From Cupriavidus sp. P-10 (GTDB taxonomy: Bacteria; Pseudomonadota; Gammaproteobacteria; Burkholderiales; Burkholderiaceae): 64,000 nucleotides of DNA. Below the pieces are notes generated by a model. The model was not told the DNA's origin, did no database searches, and saw only the letters and a program-made list of their open reading frames with translations. Location: positions 3,472,001 to 3,536,000 of the forward strand of contig NZ_AP025170.1 of the NCBI RefSeq assembly GCF_003402535.2. Direction: 5' to 3'. Of the stretch, positions 17,401-25,484 are shown piece by piece. Made by a program: the position numbers and the translations under genes. Each line of letters starts with the position of its first letter. Position 1 is the first letter of the stretch.

Positions 17401-18023
17401 AGGACGCCGGCTACGCGCGCACCTACCGCGAAGCGATCGACCGCGTGCGCACGGCCGAAAGCGCGTTGGCCGGCAGCGGCAAGCCACTGCCGCTGACCGA
17501 AGCCGCGGCACGCAACCTGGCCAAGCTGATGGCGTACAAGGACGAGTACGAGGTGGCGCGCCTTTATACCGATCCCGTCTTCCTCGACAAGCTGCGCGCG
17601 CAGTTCGAAGGCGAACCGGGCAAGGACTACCAGCTCAATTTCTGGCTGGCGCCGCCGACAACGGCCAAGCGCGACGACAAGGGGCACCTGGTCAAGCGCA
17701 GATTCGGCCCATCAACCATGACGCTGTTCCGCGTGCTGGCGAAGATGAAGGGGCTGCGCGGCGGCATGTTCGATGTCTTCGGCAAGACCGAGGAACGCCG
17801 CACCGAGCGCGCGCTGATCGGCGAATACCGCGCCTTGCTGGATGAACTGGTGGCGGGGCTGAATGCTGCCAACCACGACACCGCCGTCGCGCTGGCCAAC
17901 CTTCCGGACGATATCCGGGGCTTCGGGCACGTGAAGGAAAACAACCTGAAGGCGGTGCGCGGGCGCTGGGCGAAACTGCTCGAGCAGTTCAGGCATCCTG
18001 AGACGGCGCAGCGCGCGGCGTAA
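14418..18023 (+). CDS. Indolepyruvate ferredoxin oxidoreductase, fused IorA-IorB type
   Basis: The ATG at 14418 (MNAPLTPPVSDAIRRAL) follows AGAGGAGCACCT and gives 1201 residues, the usual length of the fused form; the frame is open further upstream but without coding features. The order is a pyruvate-oxidoreductase-like N-terminal domain (about 40-430), a thiamine-diphosphate domain (GDGTYFHSG, NDAVAMTGGQPVDG), and a ferredoxin-like Cys cluster near 665 (CEGCGDCSVKSNC). The gamma-like domain near 755 (GVGGTGVVTIGGLLG) completes it. It would oxidatively decarboxylate aryl (or branched) 2-oxo acids to acyl-CoA with ferredoxin as acceptor. It is a single-gene unit followed by a hairpin. Confidence 0.92.
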   Translation: MNAPLTPPVSDAIRRALENVSLDDKYTLERGRIYISGTQALVRLPMLQQERDRVAGLNTAGFISGYRGSPLGALDLSLWKAKKHLAAHNIVFQAGLNEDLAATSVWGSQQVNMYPDARFDGVFGMWYGKGPGVDRTGDVFKHANSAGSSKHGGVLVLAGDDHSAKSSTLAHQSEHIFKACGLPVLYPSNVQEYLDYGLHGWAMSRYSGLWVAMKCVTDVVESSASVELDPHRVQIVLPDDFIMPPGGLNIRWPDPPLEQEARLLDYKWYAGLAYVRANKIDRIEINSPHARFGIMTGGKAYLDTRQALADLGLDDATCAQIGIRLYKVGCVWPLEAHGARAFAEGLQEILVVEEKRQIMEYALKEELYNWRDDVRPKVYGKFDEKDNAGGEWSIPQSNWLLPAHYELSPSIIAKAIATRLDKFELPMDVRARITARLAIIEAKEKALATPRVVGQEKAERKPWFCSGCPHNTSTNVPEGSRALAGIGCHYMTVWMDRSTSTFSQMGGEGVAWIGQAPFAGDKHVFANLGDGTYFHSGLLAIRASISAGVNITYKILYNDAVAMTGGQPVDGQLSVQDIAWQVHSEGAKKIVIVTDQPEKYNAAIKLPQGIDIHHRDQLDSVQRELREVPGCTILIYDQTCATEKRRRRKRGTMEDPARRVFINDTVCEGCGDCSVKSNCLSVEPLETDFGTKRQINQSSCNKDFSCLNGFCPSFVSAEGAQVRKPEQHGVSMDSLPALPAPELPAIRRAYGILVTGVGGTGVVTIGGLLGMAAHLENKGVTVLDMAGLAQKGGAVLSHVQLAARPDDLHATRIAMGEADLVIGCDAIVSATDEVISKTQAGRTRAVVNTAQTPTAEFIKNPKWQFPGLSAEQDVRNAVGEKCDFINASGLAVALLGDAIYTNPLVLGYAWQKGWIPLTLQALERAIELNGVAIEKNKAAFDWGRHMAHDPEHVLSLTGKLQTTAEGAEVVKLPTSTGAMLEKLVARRMEHLTAYQDAGYARTYREAIDRVRTAESALAGSGKPLPLTEAAARNLAKLMAYKDEYEVARLYTDPVFLDKLRAQFEGEPGKDYQLNFWLAPPTTAKRDDKGHLVKRRFGPSTMTLFRVLAKMKGLRGGMFDVFGKTEERRTERALIGEYRALLDELVAGLNAANHDTAVALANLPDDIRGFGHVKENNLKAVRGRWAKLLEQFRHPETAQRAA

Positions 18024-18034
18024 CGCGCTGTTCC

Positions 18035-18062
18035 TTCCCTCTCCCGCTTGCGGGAGAGGGAA
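18035..18062. terminator. Perfect hairpin after the indolepyruvate oxidoreductase gene
   Basis: Perfect 13-bp arms (TTCCCTCTCCCGC and its complement) with a 2-nt centre lie 11 bp after the stop, between convergent genes. There is no T-tract. The core matches the palindrome at 12659-12698. Confidence 0.65.
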
Positions 18063-18089
18063 CACAATCGGTCCGCTCGTGGCGCCGCC

Positions 18090-18701
18090 CTACGGCTGCG
18101 CCAACTCCTTCTCGCCCGGCTTCACATACATCGAATTCTTCGGCTGCGACAGCACCCGCCGCACCATCGGCTCGAAGAACGATAAGGGCAGCGTGTCGTA
18201 GTCCGTCATGAACGCTGCCGCATCGTACTTGCGGCAGAACTCGGCCGTGCGCTCGAACAGCTCCGGCTGATTGCGATACTGCTCGCGCAGGTTGCGATCC
18301 AGCCCGAGGTGATGGAAGAAGTAGTAGCCCTGGAACACGCCATGCTTTTCCACCATCCACAAATTCTCGGCACTGACGAACGGCTTCAGAATCGCCGCCG
18401 CGATATCGGGATGGTTGAAGCTGCCAAGCGTATCGCCGATATCGTGCAGCAGCGCGCAGACCACGTATTCCTCATCCTGCCCGTCCCGGTGCGCGAGCGT
18501 CGCGGTCTGCAGCGAATGCGTGAGCCGGTCCACCGGAAAGCCGCCGCAATCGCCATCGAGCAGCCGCAGGTGCGCCAGCACGCGGTCCGGCAGCGCCCGC
18601 GCATACGGCATGAACTCGGCGGAAATGGCCGCCCAGTCCTCGCGGGTGCCGTGTTCCATATGGCTGAAGCTCGCGCGCGCAGGCGCATGGGTGTCGCTCA
18701 T
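18090..18701 (-). CDS. HD-domain protein (possible phosphohydrolase or HD-type diiron oxygenase)
   Basis: From the ATG at 18701 (MSDTHAPARASF), preceded by AGGAGACC, this is 203 residues. The HD signature is H62 (THSLQTATLAHR), H86-D87 (ALLHDIGD), H97, H120 (VEKHGVFQGYY) and later Asp residues. The compact single-domain layout with a histidine after NHPDIAA resembles the PhnZ/inositol-oxygenase-like HD group as well as ordinary HD hydrolases, so the reaction is uncertain. It lies convergent to the oxidoreductase gene and divergent from an acetyltransferase gene. Confidence 0.72.
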   Translation of the reverse strand: MSDTHAPARASFSHMEHGTREDWAAISAEFMPYARALPDRVLAHLRLLDGDCGGFPVDRLTHSLQTATLAHRDGQDEEYVVCALLHDIGDTLGSFNHPDIAAAILKPFVSAENLWMVEKHGVFQGYYFFHHLGLDRNLREQYRNQPELFERTAEFCRKYDAAAFMTDYDTLPLSFFEPMVRRVLSQPKNSMYVKPGEKELAQP

Positions 18702-18840
18702 GCTGGGTCTCCTGTTGTGGGGGCGTGTGCGGGGGCCGCACATCCGCTCGTCATGTTGTGCGGGCATTGTGGCATCCGTAGCGGCGCTACACTGTCAAAA
18801 AGCTAACAATGTGCCGGCATATTGCAGCGCACCACCGTCC

Positions 18841-19260
18841 ATGCTGATCCGTCCCTTCCGTCCTGAAGACGAACCCTGCGTCATTGACTTGTGGCAGGCC
18901 TACGGCCTGACCCGTCCGTGGAACGACCCGCGGCGCGATATCGCGCGCAAGCTCACCGAGCAACCCGAACTGTTCCTTGTCGGTGAAGCCGACGGGCAGC
19001 CCGTGGCCACTGCGATGGTGGGGTTCGACGGCCACCGCGGCTGGGTCTACTATGTGGCCGTACATCCCGAGCTGCAGGGCCGCGGCTACGGCCGCGTGCT
19101 GATGGCGCATGCCGAGCAGTTGCTGATCGAACGCGGCTGCCCCAAGATCAACCTGCTGGTGCGCACGGGCAACCGCGCGGTGATCGATTTCTACGGCAAG
19201 CTGGGCTACGCGCCCGACGAAGCGGTCAGCCTGGGCAAGCGGCTGATCCCGGATATCTAG
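18841..19260 (+). CDS. GNAT-family N-acetyltransferase (YpeA-like)
   Basis: The 139-residue protein starts MLIRPFRPEDEPCVIDLW. It has the acetyl-CoA-binding motif A (YYVAVHPELQGRGYGRVLMAHAEQLL) and motif B (VRTGNRAVIDFYGKLGY). It closely resembles the small acetyltransferase YpeA, whose substrate is not known. I chose this start because the upstream in-frame extension has no GNAT features and runs into the divergent gene. The gfa-like gene follows after 30 bp, so the two may be co-transcribed. Confidence 0.88.
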   Translation: MLIRPFRPEDEPCVIDLWQAYGLTRPWNDPRRDIARKLTEQPELFLVGEADGQPVATAMVGFDGHRGWVYYVAVHPELQGRGYGRVLMAHAEQLLIERGCPKINLLVRTGNRAVIDFYGKLGYAPDEAVSLGKRLIPDI

Positions 19261-19290
19261 CAGCAACAGACTGAGGATCAAGGAGACGAC

Positions 19291-19641
19291 ATGACGTTCC
19301 ACGGAAGCTGCCACTGCGGCAACATTGCCTTCGAGGTCGAGGCCGAAAGCATCCCGAGCGTGATCCGCTGCAATTGCTCGATCTGCCGCCGGCGCGGCCA
19401 CCTGCTGTGGTTCGTGCCGCGCGCGACGTTCAAGCTGGAAACGCCGGAGAGCAATGCGTCGACCTACCGCTTCAACACCATGAAGATCGCGCACCGCTTC
19501 TGTCCGGTGTGCGGCTGCGGCCCGTACGCGGATGGCCAGGACAAGGACGGCAGGCCGATGGCAGGCGTGAACGTGCGCTGCCTGGACGATGTCGACCTGG
19601 ACAGCCTGAAGGTCATCGACTACGACGGCCTGCACCACTGA
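19291..19641 (+). CDS. GFA-family (Mss4-like) zinc protein
   Basis: This 116-residue protein has the cysteine pattern of the glutathione-dependent formaldehyde-activating (GFA/CENP-V) family: CHCGN near residue 7, CNCSICRRRG near 28, and CPVCGCGPY near 73. These would bind two zinc ions. Few members have a proven role in formaldehyde conversion, so the reaction is left open. An AAGGAGACGAC ribosome site precedes the ATG. The VOC-protein gene starts 8 bp downstream, so they are probably in one transcript. Confidence 0.88.
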   Translation: MTFHGSCHCGNIAFEVEAESIPSVIRCNCSICRRRGHLLWFVPRATFKLETPESNASTYRFNTMKIAHRFCPVCGCGPYADGQDKDGRPMAGVNVRCLDDVDLDSLKVIDYDGLHH

Positions 19642-19649
19642 CGCGCGCC

Positions 19650-20078
19650 ATGTTCCGCATCCTCGATCTCGACCACCTGGTGCTGCGCACCGCCGACGTG
19701 GACACGCTGCGACGCTTCTATGTCGACGTGCTGGGCTGCAGCGTCGAGCGCGAACAGCCTGACTTCGGCCTGACGCAACTGCGCGCGGGCAGCGCGCTGA
19801 TCGACCTGGTCTCGCTGGACGGCCCGCTCGGCCGTGCCGGCGGCGCGGGCCCGGGCGCCGAGGGTCGCAACCTCGACCATTTCTGCCTGCGCATCGAACC
19901 GTTCGACGAGCCCGCGCTGCGCGCGTGGCTGGCCCGGCACGACGTGCAGGCCAGCGACGTGGCGCAGCGCTTCGGTGCCGAGGGCAAGGGCCCGTCGCTC
20001 TACATCAGCGACCCGGACGGCAACGTGGTCGAACTGAAAGGCCCGCCTGCACCAGCATCGGCGATGACCGCACAGTAA
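19650..20078 (+). CDS. VOC-family (glyoxalase/dioxygenase fold) protein
   Basis: The 142-residue protein starts MFRILDLDHLVLRTADVDTL. It has the two paired beta-alpha-beta-beta-beta modules of the vicinal oxygen chelate fold, with likely metal ligands His in LDHLVL, His in NLDHFCLRIE and Glu near the end (DPDGNVVELKG). The substrate cannot be told from sequence. Small members like this include glyoxalase-like and fosfomycin-resistance-like proteins. It lies 8 bp after the GFA gene. Confidence 0.87.
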   Translation: MFRILDLDHLVLRTADVDTLRRFYVDVLGCSVEREQPDFGLTQLRAGSALIDLVSLDGPLGRAGGAGPGAEGRNLDHFCLRIEPFDEPALRAWLARHDVQASDVAQRFGAEGKGPSLYISDPDGNVVELKGPPAPASAMTAQ

Positions 20079-20148
20079 GCGGCGCACCGTCGCGCAGCGT
20101 GCGCGCAGGATCGCTACAATTTGCCACTGGTCCCGCGCGCCGCCAGCC

Positions 20149-21474
20149 ATGGCGACTCCCCCGCCGGGGCCCGCCATGACAACGCTAGAAGCCAGCTCCG
20201 ATCCGGACGCCGCCAGTACCGCCGATTCTTCCGCAGACGCCAGCCCGGCACGCGCCGGACCCGCGCAGCCAGCCACGCCGCCGCGCCGGCTGGTCTGGGT
20301 CCTCGGCCTGACCGAGACCATCTCCTGGGGCACGCTGTTCTTCGCCTTCACCGTCTTCATCGAGCCGATGATCCGCACCACGGGCTGGTCCAGGCCATTC
20401 CTGGCGGGCGGCTATTCGCTGGGGTTGCTGGTGTGGGCAATGTGCTCGTTCGCGGTGGGCCGGCTGCTGGACCGCGCGCCGGCGCGCAGGGTGATGGGCG
20501 CGGGTTCGGTGCTTGCCGGCCTGGGGCTGCTGCTGTGGGCATGGTCGCCCTCCCCCGCCATGTTCCTGCTGATGTGGGTGCCGATCGGGCTGGCGATGGC
20601 CACCACGCTGTACGAGCCAGCCTTCGTGGTGCTGCGCCAGGCCTATGGCGACCAGTACCAGAAGCCGATCATGGCGGTCACGCTGATGGCCGGCTTCGCC
20701 AGCACGATCTTCGTGCCGCTGGCGCAATGGCTGGTGCTGCATGTCGGCTGGCGGCCCACGCTGGTTGGCTTCGCGCTGCTGAACCTGCTGGTCTGCGCGC
20801 CGCTGCACGCGCGCATGCGCTATGCCATGCATCCCACCTACACTGGCACGCCGACCGCCGGTGCCGACGCGGGCAGCGCCGGCATCGCGCGCACCACGCT
20901 GCGCCAGCCGGTGTTCTGGGCCGTGGTGCTGGCCTTCACCGCGACCGCCGTGGTGGCCTCGCTGCTGGGCGCGCACCTGATCCCGATGCTGACCGAGAAA
21001 GGCCTGCCGGTGTCGCAGCAACTGGCGGTGGCGGCGCTGATCGGCCCGGCGCAGGTGGTGGGCCGCATGCTGATGATGCGGGCGGCGGTGCGCCACCCGG
21101 TGCGGCTGTCGCTGCCGGTCTACCTGCTGATGAGCATGGGGCTGCTGTGCTTCGCGCTCGGCCACGGCGCCTGGCTGATGGTGGCCGCGGTGCTCTACGG
21201 CTGCGCCAACGGCGTCAACACGATGCTGCGGGCGATGGCCATGCCCGAACTGATCTCGCGCCACCACTACGCCACGCTGAACGGCCTGATGATGACACCG
21301 GTGCTGCTGATGCAGGCCGCCGCGCCGTGGCTGGGCGCGCTGATGTGGCGGGCGGCGGGCGGCTACTGGCTGATGCTGTGGGTGATGCTGGCGCTGGCGC
21401 TGGGCGCGCTGCTGGCGTTCGGCTACGCGCTGCACCGGCGCGGGCTGCTGCGCCTGGCGGATACCGCGCCGTAG
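20149..21474 (+). CDS. Major facilitator superfamily transporter
   Basis: The 441-residue membrane protein has about 12 predicted helices, beginning with LVWVLGLTETISWGTLFFAFTVF and PFLAGGYSLGLLVWAMCSFAVG. The MFS loop 2-3 pattern appears as GRLLDRAPARRVMGAG. A second possible start at 20176 (MTTLEASSDPD) would remove nine residues. The substrate is unknown; similar proteins are annotated only as MFS carriers. It is followed by a second, distinct MFS gene on the same strand. Confidence 0.85.
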   Translation: MATPPPGPAMTTLEASSDPDAASTADSSADASPARAGPAQPATPPRRLVWVLGLTETISWGTLFFAFTVFIEPMIRTTGWSRPFLAGGYSLGLLVWAMCSFAVGRLLDRAPARRVMGAGSVLAGLGLLLWAWSPSPAMFLLMWVPIGLAMATTLYEPAFVVLRQAYGDQYQKPIMAVTLMAGFASTIFVPLAQWLVLHVGWRPTLVGFALLNLLVCAPLHARMRYAMHPTYTGTPTAGADAGSAGIARTTLRQPVFWAVVLAFTATAVVASLLGAHLIPMLTEKGLPVSQQLAVAALIGPAQVVGRMLMMRAAVRHPVRLSLPVYLLMSMGLLCFALGHGAWLMVAAVLYGCANGVNTMLRAMAMPELISRHHYATLNGLMMTPVLLMQAAAPWLGALMWRAAGGYWLMLWVMLALALGALLAFGYALHRRGLLRLADTAP

Positions 21475-21560
21475 CGCCGCCAGGCCCCGGTCGCCCGGAT
21501 GCACGACAATAGGGGCTTTTGCGGCCGCGCCGACGGCGCCGGCCGCGCCCCCGCATCACG

Positions 21561-22781
21561 ATGTCAGACTCCAACTCGCCACCCGGCACCGCCCCGCTCG
21601 CCATCGCCGCCCCATCCACGCCGGGCGCGCTCGCGCGCGCCACACGCGGCACCATGGCGCTGTTTTTCGTCAACGGCGCCACCTTTGCCACCTGGGGCGT
21701 CCATATCCCCACCATCAAGGCGCGTTTCGGCCTGTCCGACGCGATGCTGTCGCTGGCGATGCTCGCTGTCGCCGGCGGCGCCCTCCTGGCAATGGGGCCG
21801 GTCGGGCGCTGGGTCACCCGCGTCGGCAGCGCACGCACGGCGACAGCCAGCGGGCTGTTGTTCGCGCTGGCCACGGTGGCGATCCTGGCGATGCCTTCGT
21901 TCTGGTGGCTGCTGCCCGCGCTGGTGGTATTCGGCATCGCCAATGCCGGCTTCGACGTGGCCATGAACGCGCAGGCCGCCACCGTGGAGGCCAGCCGCCC
22001 GCGCCCGGTGATGTCGGCGCTGCACGGCATGTTCAGCCTCGGCGGCATGGCCGGCGCGGCCTTCGGCGGGCTGATGCTGTCGCTGGACGTGGCGCCGCTG
22101 GCGCACGCGGCGATGATGGCGGGCGTGACCGCGTTGGCTGCGCTCGCGGCCATGCCCGGCCTGCTGCCTGACCACCCGGTGATGCCTGGCGCCGGCCACC
22201 ATCGCGACCACGCGGTGCGCGCGCTGTGGCTGCTGGGCCTGCTGGCGTTCCTGGGGCTGATCGGCGAAGGGGCGATGTACGACTGGACCAGCGTCTATAT
22301 GCGCGATGTGACCGCGGCGCCAGCCGGGTGGATCAGCCTGGGCTACGCCGCCTTCTCCGGCGGGATGGCGTGCGGGCGCTTCGGCGGCGACCGCCTGCGC
22401 GCACGCCTGGGCGATGGCGCCACGCTGACCGGCAGCGCCTGGCTGGGCTTTGCCGGCATCGTGCTGGCGCTGATGGTGCCGCTGCCACTGGCGGCGCTGG
22501 TGGGTTTTACGCTGATGGGACTGGGCGCCGCCAACATGGTGCCGATCTTCTTCGTGGCCGCGTCGCGGCTGCCCGGCGTGGCACCGGCCGAGGCGATCTC
22601 GCGCGTGGCGCGCTTCGCCTACCTGGGGCTGCTGCTGGGCCCGGTGCTGATCGGCGGCGTGGCGCACCTGGCCGACCTGCGCGTCGGGCTGGCCGTGGTG
22701 GCACTGACCATGGGCTGGATTGCGCTGGCCGGCGCGCGCTCGGCGCGGCGCTACCTGCCGCCGCGCAGGGATGGGCGCTGA
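21561..22781 (+). CDS. Major facilitator superfamily transporter (YbjJ-like)
   Basis: This is 406 residues from the ATG at 21561 (MSDSNSPPGT); the frame is open upstream but that part is arginine-rich and untypical. The signature WGVHIPTIKARFGLSDAMLSLAMLAVAGGAL and NAGFDVAMNAQAATVE match the YbjJ group of MFS proteins, which are putative efflux carriers with no proven substrate. It ends 18 bp before a convergent dioxygenase gene. Confidence 0.86.
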   Translation: MSDSNSPPGTAPLAIAAPSTPGALARATRGTMALFFVNGATFATWGVHIPTIKARFGLSDAMLSLAMLAVAGGALLAMGPVGRWVTRVGSARTATASGLLFALATVAILAMPSFWWLLPALVVFGIANAGFDVAMNAQAATVEASRPRPVMSALHGMFSLGGMAGAAFGGLMLSLDVAPLAHAAMMAGVTALAALAAMPGLLPDHPVMPGAGHHRDHAVRALWLLGLLAFLGLIGEGAMYDWTSVYMRDVTAAPAGWISLGYAAFSGGMACGRFGGDRLRARLGDGATLTGSAWLGFAGIVLALMVPLPLAALVGFTLMGLGAANMVPIFFVAASRLPGVAPAEAISRVARFAYLGLLLGPVLIGGVAHLADLRVGLAVVALTMGWIALAGARSARRYLPPRRDGR

Positions 22782-22799
22782 GCAGCGCCTGCAGAAAAC

Positions 22800-23705
22800 T
22801 CAGGCTGCCGCACGCAATGGCGTGCCGGCGCCTAGTCCCTCGAACACAAAGCTGTCCATTGCCAGCACGCCGTAGGTGACCTCATCGGCCACGCAAGCCA
22901 CGCTGGCCGGCGCTGGCATCGTACCTGCGGCGCCTGCGCTCCGCGGCCCCAGCGCGGCACCCAGCGCCACGTAGAACGGCAGCAGGTGCTCGTCGGTCGG
23001 GTGCGCGCGGCGGGCGTATGGGGCCTCGGCGCGGTAGTTGGCAATGCGGCCGGTGTCGCCGGTGGCCAGCGCCTCGTCCAGCGCGTCGCGCATCCAGCCG
23101 CGGAAGGCCTCGACATAGGGTTCGGCCTGCGGCCCGTGCTGGTCGGGGCGGGCGCCGCTGCCGAACACCTCCTGCAGGTTATGCGTGAAGCTGCCCGAAG
23201 CCAGCACCAGCACACCATCCTCGCGCAGAGGGGCCAGGGCACGGCCGATCTCGATCTGAATGGCGGGTGACAGGTACGGGTTCAGCGCCAGCTGCACCAC
23301 CGGTACGTCAGCGTCCGGGAAGAAGTGCCGCATCGGCATCCAGGCGCCGTGGTCGAGCGGCCGCTCGTCGTCCTCGCCGACAAACCCCGCGCCTGGAATG
23401 GCAGCGGCCTCGACCAGCGCCTTGACGCGCGCGGCCAGCGCCGGCGAGCCCGGGGCATCGTAGCGCAGCGCATACAGCTCGCGCGGGAAGCCACCGAAGT
23501 CGTGCCACGCTTCCTGCCGCTCGCGGCTGCTCACCGCCAGCGTGCTGTAGATCCAGTGCGCCGACACCACCAGCACCGCGCGCGGCGGCTGCGCGCGCAG
23601 GCGCTCGCCAAGTGCGTCGAAGGCCGCGCCGGTGGGGCCGGGATCGATGGCTAGCATGGGGGAACCGTGCGAGATGAACAGTGCGGGAAGCATGGCGTCG
23701 GGTCT
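22800..23705 (-). CDS. LigB-superfamily extradiol ring-cleavage dioxygenase-like protein (YgiD/DODA type)
   Basis: From MRPDAMLPALFISHGSPML this is 301 residues (ATG at 23693 would give 297). It has the LigB-fold metal ligands: His in FISHGSP, His in VSAHWIYST, His in LDHGAWMPM and His near SGSFTHNLQEV. E. coli YgiD is a DOPA 4,5-dioxygenase of this group. The natural substrate here is unknown. It is divergent from a small membrane protein gene. Confidence 0.85.
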   Translation of the reverse strand, partial: RPDAMLPALFISHGSPMLAIDPGPTGAAFDALGERLRAQPPRAVLVVSAHWIYSTLAVSSRERQEAWHDFGGFPRELYALRYDAPGSPALAARVKALVEAAAIPGAGFVGEDDERPLDHGAWMPMRHFFPDADVPVVQLALNPYLSPAIQIEIGRALAPLREDGVLVLASGSFTHNLQEVFGSGARPDQHGPQAEPYVEAFRGWMRDALDEALATGDTGRIANYRAEAPYARRAHPTDEHLLPFYVALGAALGPRSAGAAGTMPAPASVACVADEVTYGVLAMDSFVFEGLGAGTPLRAAA

Positions 23706-23900
23706 CATTGATCTGTGTACTTGCCATTGAGTTTGGCAAAGATCGGCCGCCGTCACGGCCCGCTTTTGCGCATCTTTCATGCAAAAAAACTGAACTGGCG
23801 CAGGTGAGGTGGGCTAGACCACACACCGCCCCAGACATGCCGGGACGCCGCCGGCGCCGCCACCCTATGATGCAGCCGAGGGGGCAAGCGCCGCGCCGGC

Positions 23901-24320
23901 ATGCCTCTGCGCCAATGCATGACGCCGCCAGCACGCCTTGCGCGCCGGGTGGCCGGAGACATCGTGGTACCGAATCTGCTGCGCCGCACCGGGCGGCGCC
24001 TCCCCCTTCCAGCCCACTGGTGGCAGCCGGGCGTCTACGGCAGCGTGCCTGCGGTCGCGCTGTGGATCGCGGCGCGACTGCCTGCGCAATGGCTGTGGTC
24101 GCTCGCCGGCCAGCCGGATGCCGGCGAATGGCTGAACCAGGTGGGAGATACGGTGTTTGTTGCCGGCTGGGCCGGCAGCGCGCTGATGCTGTGGGTGACC
24201 CGCCACCGGCCCCCGCCGGCGGCCAGGACCGAAGTGGCGAATGTGGCGAACATGGCCAATGCGGCCGAAGCAGGCGATGCCGGCAGGCGGCAGACACCTC
24301 GCCGCCATCCGGCAGGCTGA
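23901..24320 (+). CDS. Hypothetical small membrane protein
   Basis: A 139-residue frame with strong G/C third-position bias, so it looks coding. It has two likely membrane segments, SVPAVALWIAARLPAQWLWSL and DTVFVAGWAGSALMLWVT, and a hydrophilic Ala/Asn-rich tail. An internal ATG at 23919 is an alternative start. No family was recognised. It lies between the divergent dioxygenase gene and an outer-membrane protein gene on the same strand. Confidence 0.5.
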   Translation: MPLRQCMTPPARLARRVAGDIVVPNLLRRTGRRLPLPAHWWQPGVYGSVPAVALWIAARLPAQWLWSLAGQPDAGEWLNQVGDTVFVAGWAGSALMLWVTRHRPPPAARTEVANVANMANAAEAGDAGRRQTPRRHPAG

Positions 24321-24459
24321 TCCTGGCCCCGCGCCCGATTCAATTCGTCGGCAACCCGATCTGAAAACTTTTGCGCAGTGCTCCCACGCCCGCCCGCGTG
24401 GCTAGAATGGCTGCTGCCTCGCGGCGCGCCGCGTAAGCCGTGTGCAAGGGGGAATGCCC

Positions 24460-25461
24460 ATGTCCGTACGCCTGCTGACCGCCCGGCTTCGCGCCAGCCT
24501 GCGCCGCGCTGCCAGTTGGCGCGCCGTGGCGGCGACGCTCGGCTTGCTGGCCGCGGGTACCGCGCACGGCCAGGCCGGCAACGGGCTGCAGCTCGTAGGT
24601 GCCAACGTGCAGCGGCACGCCAACGCGGTGCTGTCGCTGATGGCGTATTCGGTGGTGCCTGACCTGACTTCCAGTTCGCTGTCCATCAACAACGCCAGCA
24701 CCGACGATCCCGGCGTCGTCATGTCGCAGCTCGGCGGCGGCTTCACCATCAGCAAGTCGTTCCCCCTCTACCTCGAAGGCGCGATCGCCTACAGCCGCTA
24801 CGATCCCACCTTCATTGCCAGCAACGGTACCGAATCGCGCGCCATCCCGACCCGCTGGAATACGTTCTCCGGCACCATCGGCATCGGCTGGGATTTCCCG
24901 ATCACCGCCAACAAGGAGCTTGTGATCCGGCCGATCTTCAATTTCTCGCTGGGCAATGTCTCCAGTGACCTGTCGATCGGCAAGTTCGCGGTGGAACGCG
25001 TGACGGACCGCCAGATCAACTTCCTCGATGGCGGCAGCCTGAACGCGTACGGCCTGGGCGGCTCGTTGATGCTGGACTTGGAGCACTACCGCGAGAACTA
25101 CGAGGTCGACGTCGAGCTGCGCTACACCAGCATCCACCTGCAAAGCTTCGGCGGCACGACCAGTTCAGTCACCGGCACGGCGACCGCGCAGACCGCCAAC
25201 CTGTGGGCGCGCTGGCGGGCACCGACCGGCCTGTACGCGCTCGACCGGCCGGTGCGCTATGTGCTGGAGCTGTCGCATTCGCACTATTTCGGCAGCCAGG
25301 CAGGCATTCTCGGCTTCAACTACCTGACCACGCTTGGCACCGGGCTGGAGCTGGATACCAGTGCGCACGAGGTGTTCGTCACGCGGATACGGGCGGTGGT
25401 GCGCTATGTGTTCGGCAACAATGTGTCGGGGGTTTCACTGGGACTGGCGGCGAGCTTCTGA
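24460..25461 (+). CDS. Outer-membrane beta-barrel protein (autotransporter-barrel-like)
   Basis: I place the start at ATG 24460 (MSVRLLTARLRASLRR), spaced 7 nt from AAGGGGG; an ATG two codons earlier is possible. The 333-residue product has a signal peptide ending near AAGTAHGQA. Alternating hydrophobic strands follow (LYLEGAIAYSRY, FSGTIGIGWDFP, ELVIRPIFNFSLGN, YVLELSHSHYF). The terminal Phe in VSLGLAASF is the usual BAM recognition residue. No passenger domain is present, so it is a stand-alone barrel of unknown function. Confidence 0.75.
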   Translation: MSVRLLTARLRASLRRAASWRAVAATLGLLAAGTAHGQAGNGLQLVGANVQRHANAVLSLMAYSVVPDLTSSSLSINNASTDDPGVVMSQLGGGFTISKSFPLYLEGAIAYSRYDPTFIASNGTESRAIPTRWNTFSGTIGIGWDFPITANKELVIRPIFNFSLGNVSSDLSIGKFAVERVTDRQINFLDGGSLNAYGLGGSLMLDLEHYRENYEVDVELRYTSIHLQSFGGTTSSVTGTATAQTANLWARWRAPTGLYALDRPVRYVLELSHSHYFGSQAGILGFNYLTTLGTGLELDTSAHEVFVTRIRAVVRYVFGNNVSGVSLGLAASF

Positions 25462-25484
25462 CCCGCCCAGGGAGTTGGCTGCGC

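Noticed and set aside
15042..17687. 881-codon minus-strand frame opposite the indolepyruvate oxidoreductase gene
   Set aside because: Antisense shadow of a clearly coding gene; arginine, alanine and histidine rich with no family match.
18767..18793. Promoter TTGTGG / TACACT for the acetyltransferase gene
   Set aside because: The spacer is only 15 bp and both boxes are weak.
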